Shown here: piece by piece, positions 1 through 11,929 of the stretch
Position numbering within the stretch: position 1 is the stretch's first letter
Layout of the letters: each line of letters starts with the position of its first letter
The notes under the pieces: generated by a model
Seen by the model: only the letters and a program-made list of their open reading frames with translations
The model's database searches: none
Told to the model about the DNA's origin: nothing
Made by a program: the position numbers and the translations under genes
DNA from: Arthrobacter jiangjiafuii
GTDB lineage: Bacteria > Actinomycetota > Actinomycetes > Actinomycetales > Micrococcaceae
Length of the DNA stretch: 64,000 bases
Reading direction: 5' to 3'
NCBI RefSeq assembly: GCF_018622995.1
Contig: NZ_CP076022.1
Coordinates: forward strand, 1,302,001-1,366,000

Positions 1-1
1 C

Positions 2-85
2 GTGGCGATGACCCGGCCCACACAGCGGCTGCGTCTTATTGCTGCACGCCCGGTTCCCGCTGGCATTGTCGAAGAAGAAGACTGA
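2..85 (+). CDS. possible C-terminal end of an upstream gene (partial)
   Basis: One forward frame is open from the window edge to a TGA at 83-85 and ends in an acidic tail (V-E-E-E-D). It would stop 13 bases before the tyrS start, which is a plausible spacing. Only about 27 codons are visible and I do not recognise the family, so this may be a chance open frame. Confidence 0.22.
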   Translation: MAMTRPTQRLRLIAARPVPAGIVEEED

Positions 86-98
86 TATTTTGGAAACC

Positions 99-1418
99 GT
101 GACTACCGAAACCCCAGCGGGCCTGAGCGCCCAGAAGAATGATCCGACTTTCGAGAACGTTTGGCAGGAACTGAAGTGGCGTGGCCTGGTCCACGTGTCC
201 ACTGACGAGGCCGAACTGGAGAAAATGCTCGCCGGGGATTCGATCACCTACTATTGCGGTTTTGATCCCACGGCTCCGAGCCTGCACCTGGGCAACCTGG
301 TGCAGCTGCTGACCATGCGCCGGCTGCAGCTGGCGGGCCACCGTCCGCTGGCCCTGGTGGGTGGCTCCACCGGACTGGTCGGAGATCCGCGCCCCACGGC
401 CGAGCGCACCATGAACACCAAGGAAACCGTCTCGGAATGGGTCGGTTACCTGCAGGGCCAGGTGCAGCGCTTCCTCAGCTTCGAGGGAGACAACGCGGCG
501 CAGATGGTCAACAACCTTGACTGGACGGCGCCGATGAGTGCCATCGACTTCCTCCGGGACATCGGCAAGCACTTCCGGGTCGGGACCATGATCAAGAAGG
601 AGATCGTTTCCTCGCGCCTGAATTCCGACGAGGGCATTTCCTACGCCGAGTTCAGCTACCAGGTGCTGCAGGGAATGGACTACCTCCAGCTCTTCCGCGA
701 CTACAACTGCGTGCTGGAAACCGGCGGTTCGGACCAGTGGGGCAACCTCACGGCCGGCACCGAACTGGTACGCAAGGTCGAGGGCAAGAGCGTCCATGCC
801 CTGGGCACCCCGTTGATCACCAACTCCGACGGCACCAAGTTCGGCAAGAGCGAGGGCAATGCCATCTGGCTGGACGGCACCATGACCAGCCCGTACGCGA
901 TGTACCAGTTCTGGCTGAACACCCCCGATGCCGACGTCGTGGACCGGCTCAAGGTCTTCACCTTCCTTTCGAAGGCGGAAATCGAAGAGCTGGCACACGC
1001 CGTGGCCGAAGAGCCGCACAAGCGCGCCGCTCAGCGCCGGCTCGCCTACGACGTCACGTCCCTGATCCACGGAACCGAAGCAACGGACAAGGTGATTGCG
1101 GCTTCCGCAGCATTGTTCGGCCAGGGCGAGATCTCCGAGCTGGATGAGGCGACGTTGACCGCTGCCACTGCCGAGCTTCCGCGCGTGGTTGTCGAGGCTG
1201 ACGGTTTGGGCATTATTGACCTGCTCGTGGCGTCCGGACTTTCCGCCAGCAACTCGGCTGCCCGGCGGACGGTGGCCGAGGGTGGCGCGTACGTGAACAA
1301 CCGCAAGGTCACGGACGCCGATACGGTAGTTGCCGGCAGCGAGTTGCTGCACGGTAAATACCTGCTGCTGCGCCGCGGAAAGCGGACGCTTGCAACGGTG
1401 GAAGTGGCAGCCGTATAG
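99..1418 (+). CDS. tyrS: tyrosine--tRNA ligase
   Basis: Cytoplasmic class I aminoacyl-tRNA synthetase that charges tRNA-Tyr with tyrosine. The class I signature appears as HLGN (about residues 63-66) after GFDPTAPS, and the KMSKS loop as KFGKS (near residue 247). A C-terminal S4 RNA-binding domain occupies about the last 65 residues, as in bacterial TyrRS. The length of 439 aa is slightly above the usual 420. The GTG at 99 is preferred because conserved sequence begins soon after it (QKNDPTFENVW); in-frame TTG at 90 and ATG at 39 are alternatives, and the ribosome binding site is weak (GGAA). The rRNA operon follows 650 bases downstream. The family assignment is very secure; only the start is uncertain. 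Confidence 0.96.
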   Translation: MTTETPAGLSAQKNDPTFENVWQELKWRGLVHVSTDEAELEKMLAGDSITYYCGFDPTAPSLHLGNLVQLLTMRRLQLAGHRPLALVGGSTGLVGDPRPTAERTMNTKETVSEWVGYLQGQVQRFLSFEGDNAAQMVNNLDWTAPMSAIDFLRDIGKHFRVGTMIKKEIVSSRLNSDEGISYAEFSYQVLQGMDYLQLFRDYNCVLETGGSDQWGNLTAGTELVRKVEGKSVHALGTPLITNSDGTKFGKSEGNAIWLDGTMTSPYAMYQFWLNTPDADVVDRLKVFTFLSKAEIEELAHAVAEEPHKRAAQRRLAYDVTSLIHGTEATDKVIAASAALFGQGEISELDEATLTAATAELPRVVVEADGLGIIDLLVASGLSASNSAARRTVAEGGAYVNNRKVTDADTVVAGSELLHGKYLLLRRGKRTLATVEVAAV

Positions 1419-1441
1419 TTTTATCGGCCCTGTTGAAGGCT

Positions 1442-1500
1442 GGCTTCGCGCTCTCGTCGGCCCGGATTTTCCGGGGCCGCCGGGCAGCGGAAGCCGGCTT
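1442..1500 (+). terminator. probable tyrS terminator hairpin
   Basis: An imperfect stem starts 24 bases after the tyrS stop. Outer arms are GGCTTC (1442-1447) and GAAGCC (1490-1495). An inner GC-rich stem lies at 1458-1479 (CGGCCCGGA / TCCGGGGCCG, one bulge). A short T-rich stretch follows (ggctttctt). It would separate tyrS transcription from the rRNA promoters. Confidence 0.5.
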
Positions 1501-1603
1501 TCTTCGTTTCCAACCAGCGGCCTCCCCGGCAGGTCCGGGGGCAGGCGGCACGGACTGCAGGCGGTGAGTTTGAGCAAAGTGCAGGAGGTCACACTCCGAG
1601 GGT

Positions 1604-1632
1604 TTGCACCGGCCGCAGGGGCTGTGTAAAGT
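1604..1632 (+). promoter_or_regulatory. rRNA operon promoter P1
   Basis: Sigma-70-type elements: -35 TTGCAC (1604-1609), an exact 17-bp spacer, and -10 TAAAGT (1627-1632). It lies about 440 bp before 16S on the same strand. Read directly from the sequence; activity is inferred. Confidence 0.6.
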
Positions 1633-1781
1633 TATGTGAGTTGCTCCGGTGAGCGCGAGACAGACACTGCGAAGTGGATCTGCAAGTGAGACTCCCGGAA
1701 CGAGCAGCAAAACCCAACACACGGTAACGGACAAGATCCGGATGCTTTGTGGCGGGTTCAGCCGGACAAAATGAAGCAGAC

Positions 1782-1798
1782 TTCGGGAATATCCCGAA
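1782..1798. promoter_or_regulatory. perfect inverted repeat abutting rRNA promoter P2
   Basis: TTCGGGA-ATA-TCCCGAA is a perfect 7+3+7 palindrome that ends on the base before the -35 box of P2. A symmetric protein-binding site here could activate or repress P2; a short RNA hairpin in transcripts from P1 is the alternative. No binding protein can be named from sequence. Confidence 0.5.
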
Positions 1799-1828
1799 TT
1801 GCCAAATACGGTCCGGATGGAATAGAAT
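1799..1828 (+). promoter_or_regulatory. rRNA operon promoter P2
   Basis: Elements are TTGCCA (1799-1804), an 18-bp spacer, and TAGAAT (1823-1828), about 245 bp before 16S. Two tandem promoters are common for actinobacterial rRNA operons. Confidence 0.55.
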
Positions 1829-1898
1829 AAAGAAACACTGCAGCGAAGAGAAAAGAAAAAACAAGTAATTGTTTTCTCCGAGTATTTCGTATGCATCT

Positions 1899-1926
1899 GT
1901 TGTTTGAGAACTCAATAGTGTGCCAA
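1899..1926 (+). promoter_or_regulatory. boxA-like antitermination element and 5' arm of pre-16S processing stem
   Basis: The motif TGTTTGAGAACTC matches the NusB/NusE boxA of actinobacterial rRNA leaders. The stretch 1899-1926 is also largely complementary to 3817-3844 downstream of 16S (TTGGCACACTG side), so the two should form the stem that brackets 16S for RNase III. A second copy of the motif precedes 23S at 3971. Confidence 0.75.
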
Positions 1927-1966
1927 GTTTATTGATACCAATTTATTTTAATTGGTTGAACTGGTT

Positions 1967-2001
1967 CTTCCGCCCACCCCGTGGGTGGGAAGGACTTTTT
2001 T
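1967..2001 (+). terminator. terminator-like hairpin inside the rRNA leader
   Basis: A strong stem (CCCACCC / GGGTGGG, 1973-1989) with partial outer pairing CTT/AAG is followed by a run of six T (about 1996-2001). It sits between boxA and 16S. It looks like an intrinsic terminator that Nus-modified polymerase would have to read through. The structure is seen; the function is inferred. Confidence 0.4.
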
Positions 2002-2072
2002 AGCTGGTTTCGAATTTAGTGCAGGACCGTGCAGCCAATTTTCCTTGGCTCCGGTGCTGTGTCTGTAACACA

Positions 2073-7257
<5,185 letters not shown>

Positions 7258-7531
7258 ACCACAACCTCACCTGGACGGACACGACTTCAAACGGTCCGTC
7301 AAAGTATAAAGGGTGTTGTTAGATCATGTGCTGCTTGCGTCCACTATGTGGTTCCCGGATAACAAACCCGTGTGGTTTGTCACCCGTGGAACCGGTATCA
7401 ACCGTCTCTTAACCGGGACGTGCGTGCCGTATAATTACAGTTATATATTGCATCGAAACACTACGCGTGTTTTTGTTGTGACCATTGATTTCCCCTCACC
7501 CAGGTTTGTTATGGGTGGTGTGGGTGGAAGG
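7258..7531 (+). other. 23S-5S spacer with pre-23S processing arm
   Basis: This spacer is transcribed and non-coding. The stretch 7333-7354 (GCTTGCGTCCACTATGTGG...) is complementary to 3979-4000 upstream of 23S and closes the RNase III stem. The rest has no gene or tRNA that I can see. Confidence 0.75.
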
Positions 7532-7650
7532 GTTACGGCGGTCATAGCGTGGGGGAAACGCCCGGTCCCATTCCGAACCCGGAAGCTAAGACCCACAGCG
7601 CCGATGGTACTGCATCCGGGAGGATGTGGGAGAGTAGGTCACCGCCGGAC
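7532..7650 (+). rRNA. rrf: 5S ribosomal RNA
   Basis: About 119 nt from GTTACGGCGGTCATAGCG to GTCACCGCCGGAC. The terminal strands (ACGGCGGTC / ACCGCCG) pair as helix I, and the conserved CCCATTCCGAACCCGGAAG loop is intact. Confidence 0.95.
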
Positions 7651-7665
7651 AATCTTTACGGTTGA

Positions 7666-7758
7666 AATACACCGGTTGTTCAGAGGCTGAGGTCCGTACC
7701 AGTGATGGTACGGACCTCAGCTGTTTAACCGGTGGTAATACACTGGTTGTTCAGAGGC
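7666..7758 (+). repeat. 22-bp direct repeat framing a duplicated terminator unit
   Basis: AATACAC(C/T)GGTTGTTCAGAGGC occurs at 7666-7687 and 7737-7758, identical in 21 of 22 positions with a 71-bp period. Each copy is followed at once by a perfect hairpin of different sequence and then by a TGTTTAACC-like tail. The terminator region thus looks like a tandem duplication in which the stems later diverged or were replaced. Confidence 0.85.
7687..7720 (+). terminator. rRNA operon terminator T1
   Basis: A perfect 14-bp stem (CTGAGGTCCGTACC / GGTACGGACCTCAG) with a 6-nt loop AGTGAT lies 36 bases after 5S. The following sequence is CTGTTTAACC, so the T tract is short, as is common in actinobacteria. 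Confidence 0.85.
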
Positions 7759-7788
7759 GTGGGGCCCCGCATTCGTGCGGGGCCCCAC
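7759..7788 (+). terminator. rRNA operon terminator T2
   Basis: A perfect 12-bp stem (GTGGGGCCCCGC / GCGGGGCCCCAC) with a 6-nt loop ATTCGT, then ATGTTTAACC. It lies 38 bases after T1 and is preceded by the second copy of the 22-bp direct repeat. Confidence 0.85.
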
Positions 7789-7834
7789 ATGTTTAACCAC
7801 CGAGTTGTGGCCACTGTTCGATAGTCTCGTCTGC

Positions 7835-8152
7835 ATGCGTGCATACGAGACCGATCATGCTGAGCCCCGGGAGTCGATGGATTCGCCCAACTACCGGGTT
7901 AATTTCTGGGTTAAACCACGTCCCGGATATGGATGGAACCTGGATGCCTACGTGCTCACTGAATCCGGGGATATTACCGAGGTACTGCGGTGGGTGGAGG
8001 AGCACGCGGACGGACGGCGTTTCGAAGTCTTCGCTGAAACCGATGAGGAGCCGGTCCTGCCGCTCGGAACCCCTCGGACCAGCGGACTGGTTCGCCTGCT
8101 GGGAAGCAACCCAAATACTGGTATCTCCGGAGAGATATCTCTCAAAGAGTGA
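7835..8152 (+). CDS. small conserved-looking hypothetical protein
   Basis: A predicted soluble, acidic protein of 105 aa. The middle reads like a small alpha/beta domain (RVNFWVKPRPGYGWNLDAYVL, then ITEVLRWVEEHADGRRFEVFAE). I do not recognise the family. The start at ATG 7835 lacks a Shine-Dalgarno site and may be leaderless. The ATG at 7877 (MDSPNYRV, 91 aa) has GGGAG just upstream but too close. It stands alone between the rRNA terminators and the repeat protein. Confidence 0.6.
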   Translation: MRAYETDHAEPRESMDSPNYRVNFWVKPRPGYGWNLDAYVLTESGDITEVLRWVEEHADGRRFEVFAETDEEPVLPLGTPRTSGLVRLLGSNPNTGISGEISLKE

Positions 8153-8421
8153 CTACGCGCCACCTTGTTCCGGCTCCGGTGCTGGAAACGATGCCGGCAC
8201 CCACTCTGCCTGCTTCGTCTGAGCGGTAATCCGATAGGTGGGGAGTCTCACCTAATCCGGACAGTCCCTTCGGCACGTGGCGACGCTACCCGGACCAGGC
8301 TGGACTAGAATTGCCTTGTGCCCGTTTTGGGCCCCACGACTTTAGAACTTTATATATCCATAGTGACGAGCGACTGCAGTAAATTCCGTTGGTCGGCTCA
8401 CGACGAGAGGAACTCACCAGC
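8153..8421 (+). other. gene-free interval upstream of the repeat protein gene
   Basis: Contains an inverted repeat TAGGTG-N8-CACCTA (8235-8254) flanked on both sides by TAATCCG. An AT-rich patch at 8341-8365 precedes the Shine-Dalgarno GAGAGGAA of the next gene. No clear terminator and no further gene seen. Confidence 0.4.
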
Positions 8422-10629
8422 ATGTCAGAGCAAAATAACAGGGATCAGCGCGGCAGCGAAGGAAACAGCGCCGCCCGCAGCAGCAGCTCGTCCGACCGAC
8501 GCGACGACCGGGGCCGCCCGGCCACGAACGACCGCAACGCACCCAAGCGCTTCGAAGACCGTAAGCCCTCCTTTGGAGGCCGGCCGGCACGCGACGGCGA
8601 GCGTAAGTCTTTCGGTGAGCGAGGCGCTTCGTCGGAGCGCAAGCCGTATTCCAAGGACCGTAAGCCGTCTTTCGGTGGCGATGACCGTCGTCCCCCGCGT
8701 GATGGTGACCGTAAGCCCTCCTTCGGAGATCGTCCGGCACGTGATGGTGACCGTAAGCCCTCCTTCGGAGATCGTCCTCCCCGTGATGGTGAGCGCAAGC
8801 CTTTCGGTGACCGCGGAGATCGTAAGCCTTCGTTCGGCGGCGGGGATGACCGCCGGCCGGCACGAGACAACGATCGTAAGCCGTCCTTTGGCGACCGCTC
8901 CGAGCGCAATGACCGCGCCAGCCGTGGCAGTGATGATCGTCGTCCTCCCCGTGATGGTGAGCGTAAGTCGTTCGGCGACCGTGGGGATCGTAAGCCGTCC
9001 TTTGGGGATCGTAAGCCTTCGTTCGGTGGCGATGATCGTCGTCCTCCCCGTGATGGTGAGCGTAAGTCCTTCGGTGATCGTGGCGATCGTAAGCCGTCCT
9101 TCGGTGACCGGCCTGCCCGCGGTGGCGATGATCGTCGTCCTCCCCGTGATGGTGAGCGTAAGTCGTTCGGCGACCGTGGGGATCGTAAGCCGTCCTTCGG
9201 GGATCGTAAGCCTTCGTTCGGTGGGGACGATCGTCGTCCTCCCCGTGATGGTGAGCGTAAGTCGTTCGGTGATCGTGGGGATCGTAAGCCGTCGTTCGGG
9301 GATCGTAAGCCTTCGTTCGGTGGGGACGATCGTCGTCCTCCCCGTGATGGTGAGCGTAAGTCGTTCGGTGATCGTGGGGATCGTAAGCCGTCGTTCGGCG
9401 ATCGTAAGCCTTCGTTCGGTGGGGACGATCGTCGTCCTCCCCGTGATGGTGAGCGTAAGTCCTTCGGTGATCGTGGCGATCGTAAGCCGTCCTTCGGTGA
9501 CCGGCCTGCCCGCGGTGGCGATGACCGTCGTCCGGCACGCGACTCCGCACCCCGTTCCTTCTCCAACGACCGTCCGGCCCGCGGCGAGGATGCACCCGTC
9601 GTCGAGCGCAAGCACAACGCCCGCGACCTGCGCAGCGCCAACCGCCCCGACCGCGAGCGTTCGCCGGAAATCGACGACGACGTCACAGGCCAGGAGCTGG
9701 ACAAGGTTACCCGTGCCCAGTTGCGCATCCTGGAGGAAGTCAGCGGTGAGTGGGTCTCCAAGCACCTGGTCATGGCAGGCCGCCTGATCGACATCGATCC
9801 CGAGCTGGCTTTCCAGCACGCCCTGGCAGCAAGCCGCCGCGGCGGACGTATGGCAGCAGTGCGTGAAGCAGTTGCCCTCACCGCCTACGCCTCAGAGAAC
9901 TTCGCCGAGGCCCTGCGTGAATTCCGCACCTACCGCCGGATCAGCGGCTCCAACGACTACCTGGCCATGATGGCCGACTGCGAACGCGGCCTGGGTCGCC
10001 CGGACCGCGCCCTGGACATCTCCCGTTCGGACGAAGCCAAGTCACTGGATACCGCAGGCCAGGTGGACATGGCGATCGTGACCTCCGGTGCCCGCATGGA
10101 CATGGAGCAGTTCGACGCCGCAGTGACCGCATTGGAAATCCCGCAGCTGGATAAGAACCGTGCGTTCTCCTTCAGCCCGCGGCTCTTCCGCGCGTACGCC
10201 GATGCCCTCGAAGCTGCCGGCCGCATGGAAGAATCCGCACAGTGGAACGACCGCGCGCTGCTGGCCGAAAAGGCCCTGGGCGTCGGAGAATTCGCTGAGC
10301 CGGACATCTTCGACCTGGGCGAAGACGACGAGAACGAGAAGCCGGAGCGTCCGCGCCGCGGACGTGAAGACCGCGACGACCGCCCGGTCGCCGAACGCTC
10401 CGACACGCCGTTCGCTGCTCCGGTCGAGACCGCAGTTGCCGATGACGAGCTGGAACTGTCCGACGACATCGAGTCGCTGCCCTCGGACGAGGAAGAAGGC
10501 GTGATCGGCGTCCTCGAAGCAGAGGAAGAGGACGACGACAACACCGTTGAGATCCACGACGACGGCAACGACAACGACGAGTTCTCCGCTGACGCACCCG
10601 TTGGTGACGCCGACCAGGACCGCGCGTAA
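8422..10629 (+). CDS. TPR-like protein with R/FG-rich tandem-repeat N-terminus and acidic tail
   Basis: Three parts are visible in 735 aa. Residues 1 to about 415 are disordered and rich in R, D, K, P, G, S, F. They include six tandem 32/33-residue units (residues 171-366) built from DDRRPPRDGERKSFGD, RGDRKPSFGD and RKPSFGG blocks. Residues about 418-640 form a helical TPR-like domain (VTRAQLRILEEVSGEWVSKH; AFQHALAASRRGGR; FAEALREFRTYRRI). The last 95 residues are very acidic. Only the TPR part looks conserved: in M. tuberculosis a short TPR protein sits in the same tyrS-HAD-tlyA neighbourhood (recalled). ATG 8422 follows GAGAGGAA. A scaffold or RNA/protein-binding role is inference only. Confidence 0.85.
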   Translation: MSEQNNRDQRGSEGNSAARSSSSSDRRDDRGRPATNDRNAPKRFEDRKPSFGGRPARDGERKSFGERGASSERKPYSKDRKPSFGGDDRRPPRDGDRKPSFGDRPARDGDRKPSFGDRPPRDGERKPFGDRGDRKPSFGGGDDRRPARDNDRKPSFGDRSERNDRASRGSDDRRPPRDGERKSFGDRGDRKPSFGDRKPSFGGDDRRPPRDGERKSFGDRGDRKPSFGDRPARGGDDRRPPRDGERKSFGDRGDRKPSFGDRKPSFGGDDRRPPRDGERKSFGDRGDRKPSFGDRKPSFGGDDRRPPRDGERKSFGDRGDRKPSFGDRKPSFGGDDRRPPRDGERKSFGDRGDRKPSFGDRPARGGDDRRPARDSAPRSFSNDRPARGEDAPVVERKHNARDLRSANRPDRERSPEIDDDVTGQELDKVTRAQLRILEEVSGEWVSKHLVMAGRLIDIDPELAFQHALAASRRGGRMAAVREAVALTAYASENFAEALREFRTYRRISGSNDYLAMMADCERGLGRPDRALDISRSDEAKSLDTAGQVDMAIVTSGARMDMEQFDAAVTALEIPQLDKNRAFSFSPRLFRAYADALEAAGRMEESAQWNDRALLAEKALGVGEFAEPDIFDLGEDDENEKPERPRRGREDRDDRPVAERSDTPFAAPVETAVADDELELSDDIESLPSDEEEGVIGVLEAEEEDDDNTVEIHDDGNDNDEFSADAPVGDADQDRA
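8932..9519 (+). repeat. six in-frame tandem repeats of 99/96 bp
   Basis: Units begin at 8932, 9031, 9127, 9226, 9325 and 9424, with lengths 99, 96, 99, 99, 99 and 96 bp. The two 96-bp units carry the alternative ending FGDRPARGG in place of FGDRKPSFGG. Units are nearly identical in DNA, including synonymous sites, which points to recent expansion or homogenisation. All lengths are multiples of three, so copy-number change would keep the frame. Confidence 0.95.
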
Positions 10630-10633
10630 CCCC

Positions 10634-11632
10634 ATGCCGGGCACCCCGCTGATAGCCGGATACGATGCCGTCCTGTCCGATTTGGACGGCGTCGTCTATG
10701 CGGGTCCGCATGCCATACCCGGAGCCGTCGAGGCGTTGCAGCGCCTCGACGGCGCCGGTGTGCAGCTGGCCTACGTCACCAACAACGCCTCGCGTTCCTC
10801 GGAAGCGGTGGCGGCGCACCTGCGCGAGTTGGGGGCGCCGGCTACGGCGGAAACCGTGTTCGGCTCGGCGCAGGCCGGCGCCGAACTGCTGGCCGGACAG
10901 GTGCCGGCCGGTGCCACTGTCCTCGTCACGGGAAGTGCCTGGCTCCTGGAGCAGGTCCGTGAACAGGGCCTGGTTCCTGTTGCGTCGGCTGATGAGGCGC
11001 CCGACGCCGTCATCCAGGGTTTTGACCCCGGACTCGGCTGGAAGGACCTCGCCGAGGCGGCGTTCGCCGTCGGCCGCGGTGCAGTGTGGGTCGCCACCAA
11101 TACCGATATGTCCATCCCCCAGGCACGGGGGATTGCTCCCGGAAACGGAACGCTGGTGGCCGCCGTTGCGGCAGCCACCGGCAGGACTCCGCTGGTGGCC
11201 GGCAAGCCAGAGGCCCCGCTTTTCCTGACGGCAGCACGCCACTTGGGTGCGCAGGCACCCCTGGTGGTGGGCGACCGCCTGGATACCGACATCCTCGGCG
11301 GCAACAACGCCGGATACGCCACTGCGATGGTGCTCACCGGTGTCGATACCCCGCAGACCGCATTGGCCGCGCGCACGCAGGAGCGGCCTGCCTTCCTGCT
11401 GAAGGACCTCGACTCCCTGTATCACCCGTATCCGGAAACCGTCTTCGAGGACGGCATGTACCGCTGCGGCAGTGCTACGGCGCGGGTGCTTGGTGACACG
11501 GTGGAGATCTCCGGAGACAGTGCCGATCTCAACAGCTGGCGGGCCGCGTGTGCGGCCTGGTGGGAGGCCCGTCCGCAGGAGGACAGCGCCACCGCGCCGG
11601 TGCTCAGCTGGACTGTCACCGCCGGCGGATAA
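10634..11632 (+). CDS. HAD superfamily class IIA (NagD-like) phosphatase
   Basis: Predicted cytosolic Mg2+-dependent phosphohydrolase of 332 aa. HAD motif I is DLDGVVY (about residue 16), motif II VTNNASRSSE, the motif III lysine lies in GKPEAPLF, and motif IV is VGDRLDTDILGGNNAG. This is the NagD/PNPase-like arrangement with a C2 cap. ATG 10634 is four bases past the previous stop, so the two genes are co-transcribed. The same HAD gene precedes tlyA in other actinobacteria (from memory). The substrate cannot be told from sequence. Confidence 0.88.
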   Translation: MPGTPLIAGYDAVLSDLDGVVYAGPHAIPGAVEALQRLDGAGVQLAYVTNNASRSSEAVAAHLRELGAPATAETVFGSAQAGAELLAGQVPAGATVLVTGSAWLLEQVREQGLVPVASADEAPDAVIQGFDPGLGWKDLAEAAFAVGRGAVWVATNTDMSIPQARGIAPGNGTLVAAVAAATGRTPLVAGKPEAPLFLTAARHLGAQAPLVVGDRLDTDILGGNNAGYATAMVLTGVDTPQTALAARTQERPAFLLKDLDSLYHPYPETVFEDGMYRCGSATARVLGDTVEISGDSADLNSWRAACAAWWEARPQEDSATAPVLSWTVTAGG

Positions 11633-11695
11633 GCTGGGTTCAGAGCACAGAGGAAGACACGTCGTTGCAGGAATGCCTGTGACGCCACGAAAGAA

Positions 11696-11926
11696 ATGGG
11701 CAGCCGCCAGATGGAAATCAACGCCGCACAGCCTGCCGTCCCGGCGTATCCCACGCCTGCGGAGGGCTTGCCGGAGCCGCAGTCTGCGGACCCGGCAGTT
11801 GAGGCGATTCTGGAGGCCCTGGGCACCCTCGCCGAGACGCCTGTTCGCGAACATCACGCCGTGTACAGCGCACTCCACGACAGCCTGCTGGCTGAATTGA
11901 ACGCCGAACCGTCAGAGGAGCACTAG
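11696..11926 (+). CDS. small conserved protein upstream of tlyA
   Basis: A 76-aa acidic protein without signal peptide or membrane segment. The N-terminal half is Pro/Ala-rich; the C-terminal half is helical (VEAILEALGTLAETPVREHH, then HDSLLAELNAE). Its stop is three bases before tlyA, and a short protein occupies the same place in M. tuberculosis as I recall. ATG 11711 is an alternative start. Function unknown. Confidence 0.7.
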   Translation: MGSRQMEINAAQPAVPAYPTPAEGLPEPQSADPAVEAILEALGTLAETPVREHHAVYSALHDSLLAELNAEPSEEH

Positions 11927-11929
11927 GAC

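Noticed and set aside
36-1592. Reverse-strand open frame of 518 codons opposite tyrS
   Set aside because: Antisense to a gene with complete class I synthetase motifs.
8235-8254. Iron-regulator (DtxR/IdeR) box
   Set aside because: TAGGTG-N8-CACCTA is three bases too long for the 19-bp DtxR consensus and lacks its core; kept only as an unnamed inverted repeat.
8932-9519. CRISPR-like regular repeat spacing
   Set aside because: Units are contiguous with no unique spacers, in frame, and coding.
8414-9881. Four long open frames (393-489 codons) overlapping the repeat gene, one on the forward strand in another frame and three on the reverse strand
   Set aside because: They follow from the stop-free periodic repeat and have no ribosome binding sites; the forward frame from 8422 alone has the TPR domain and proper context.
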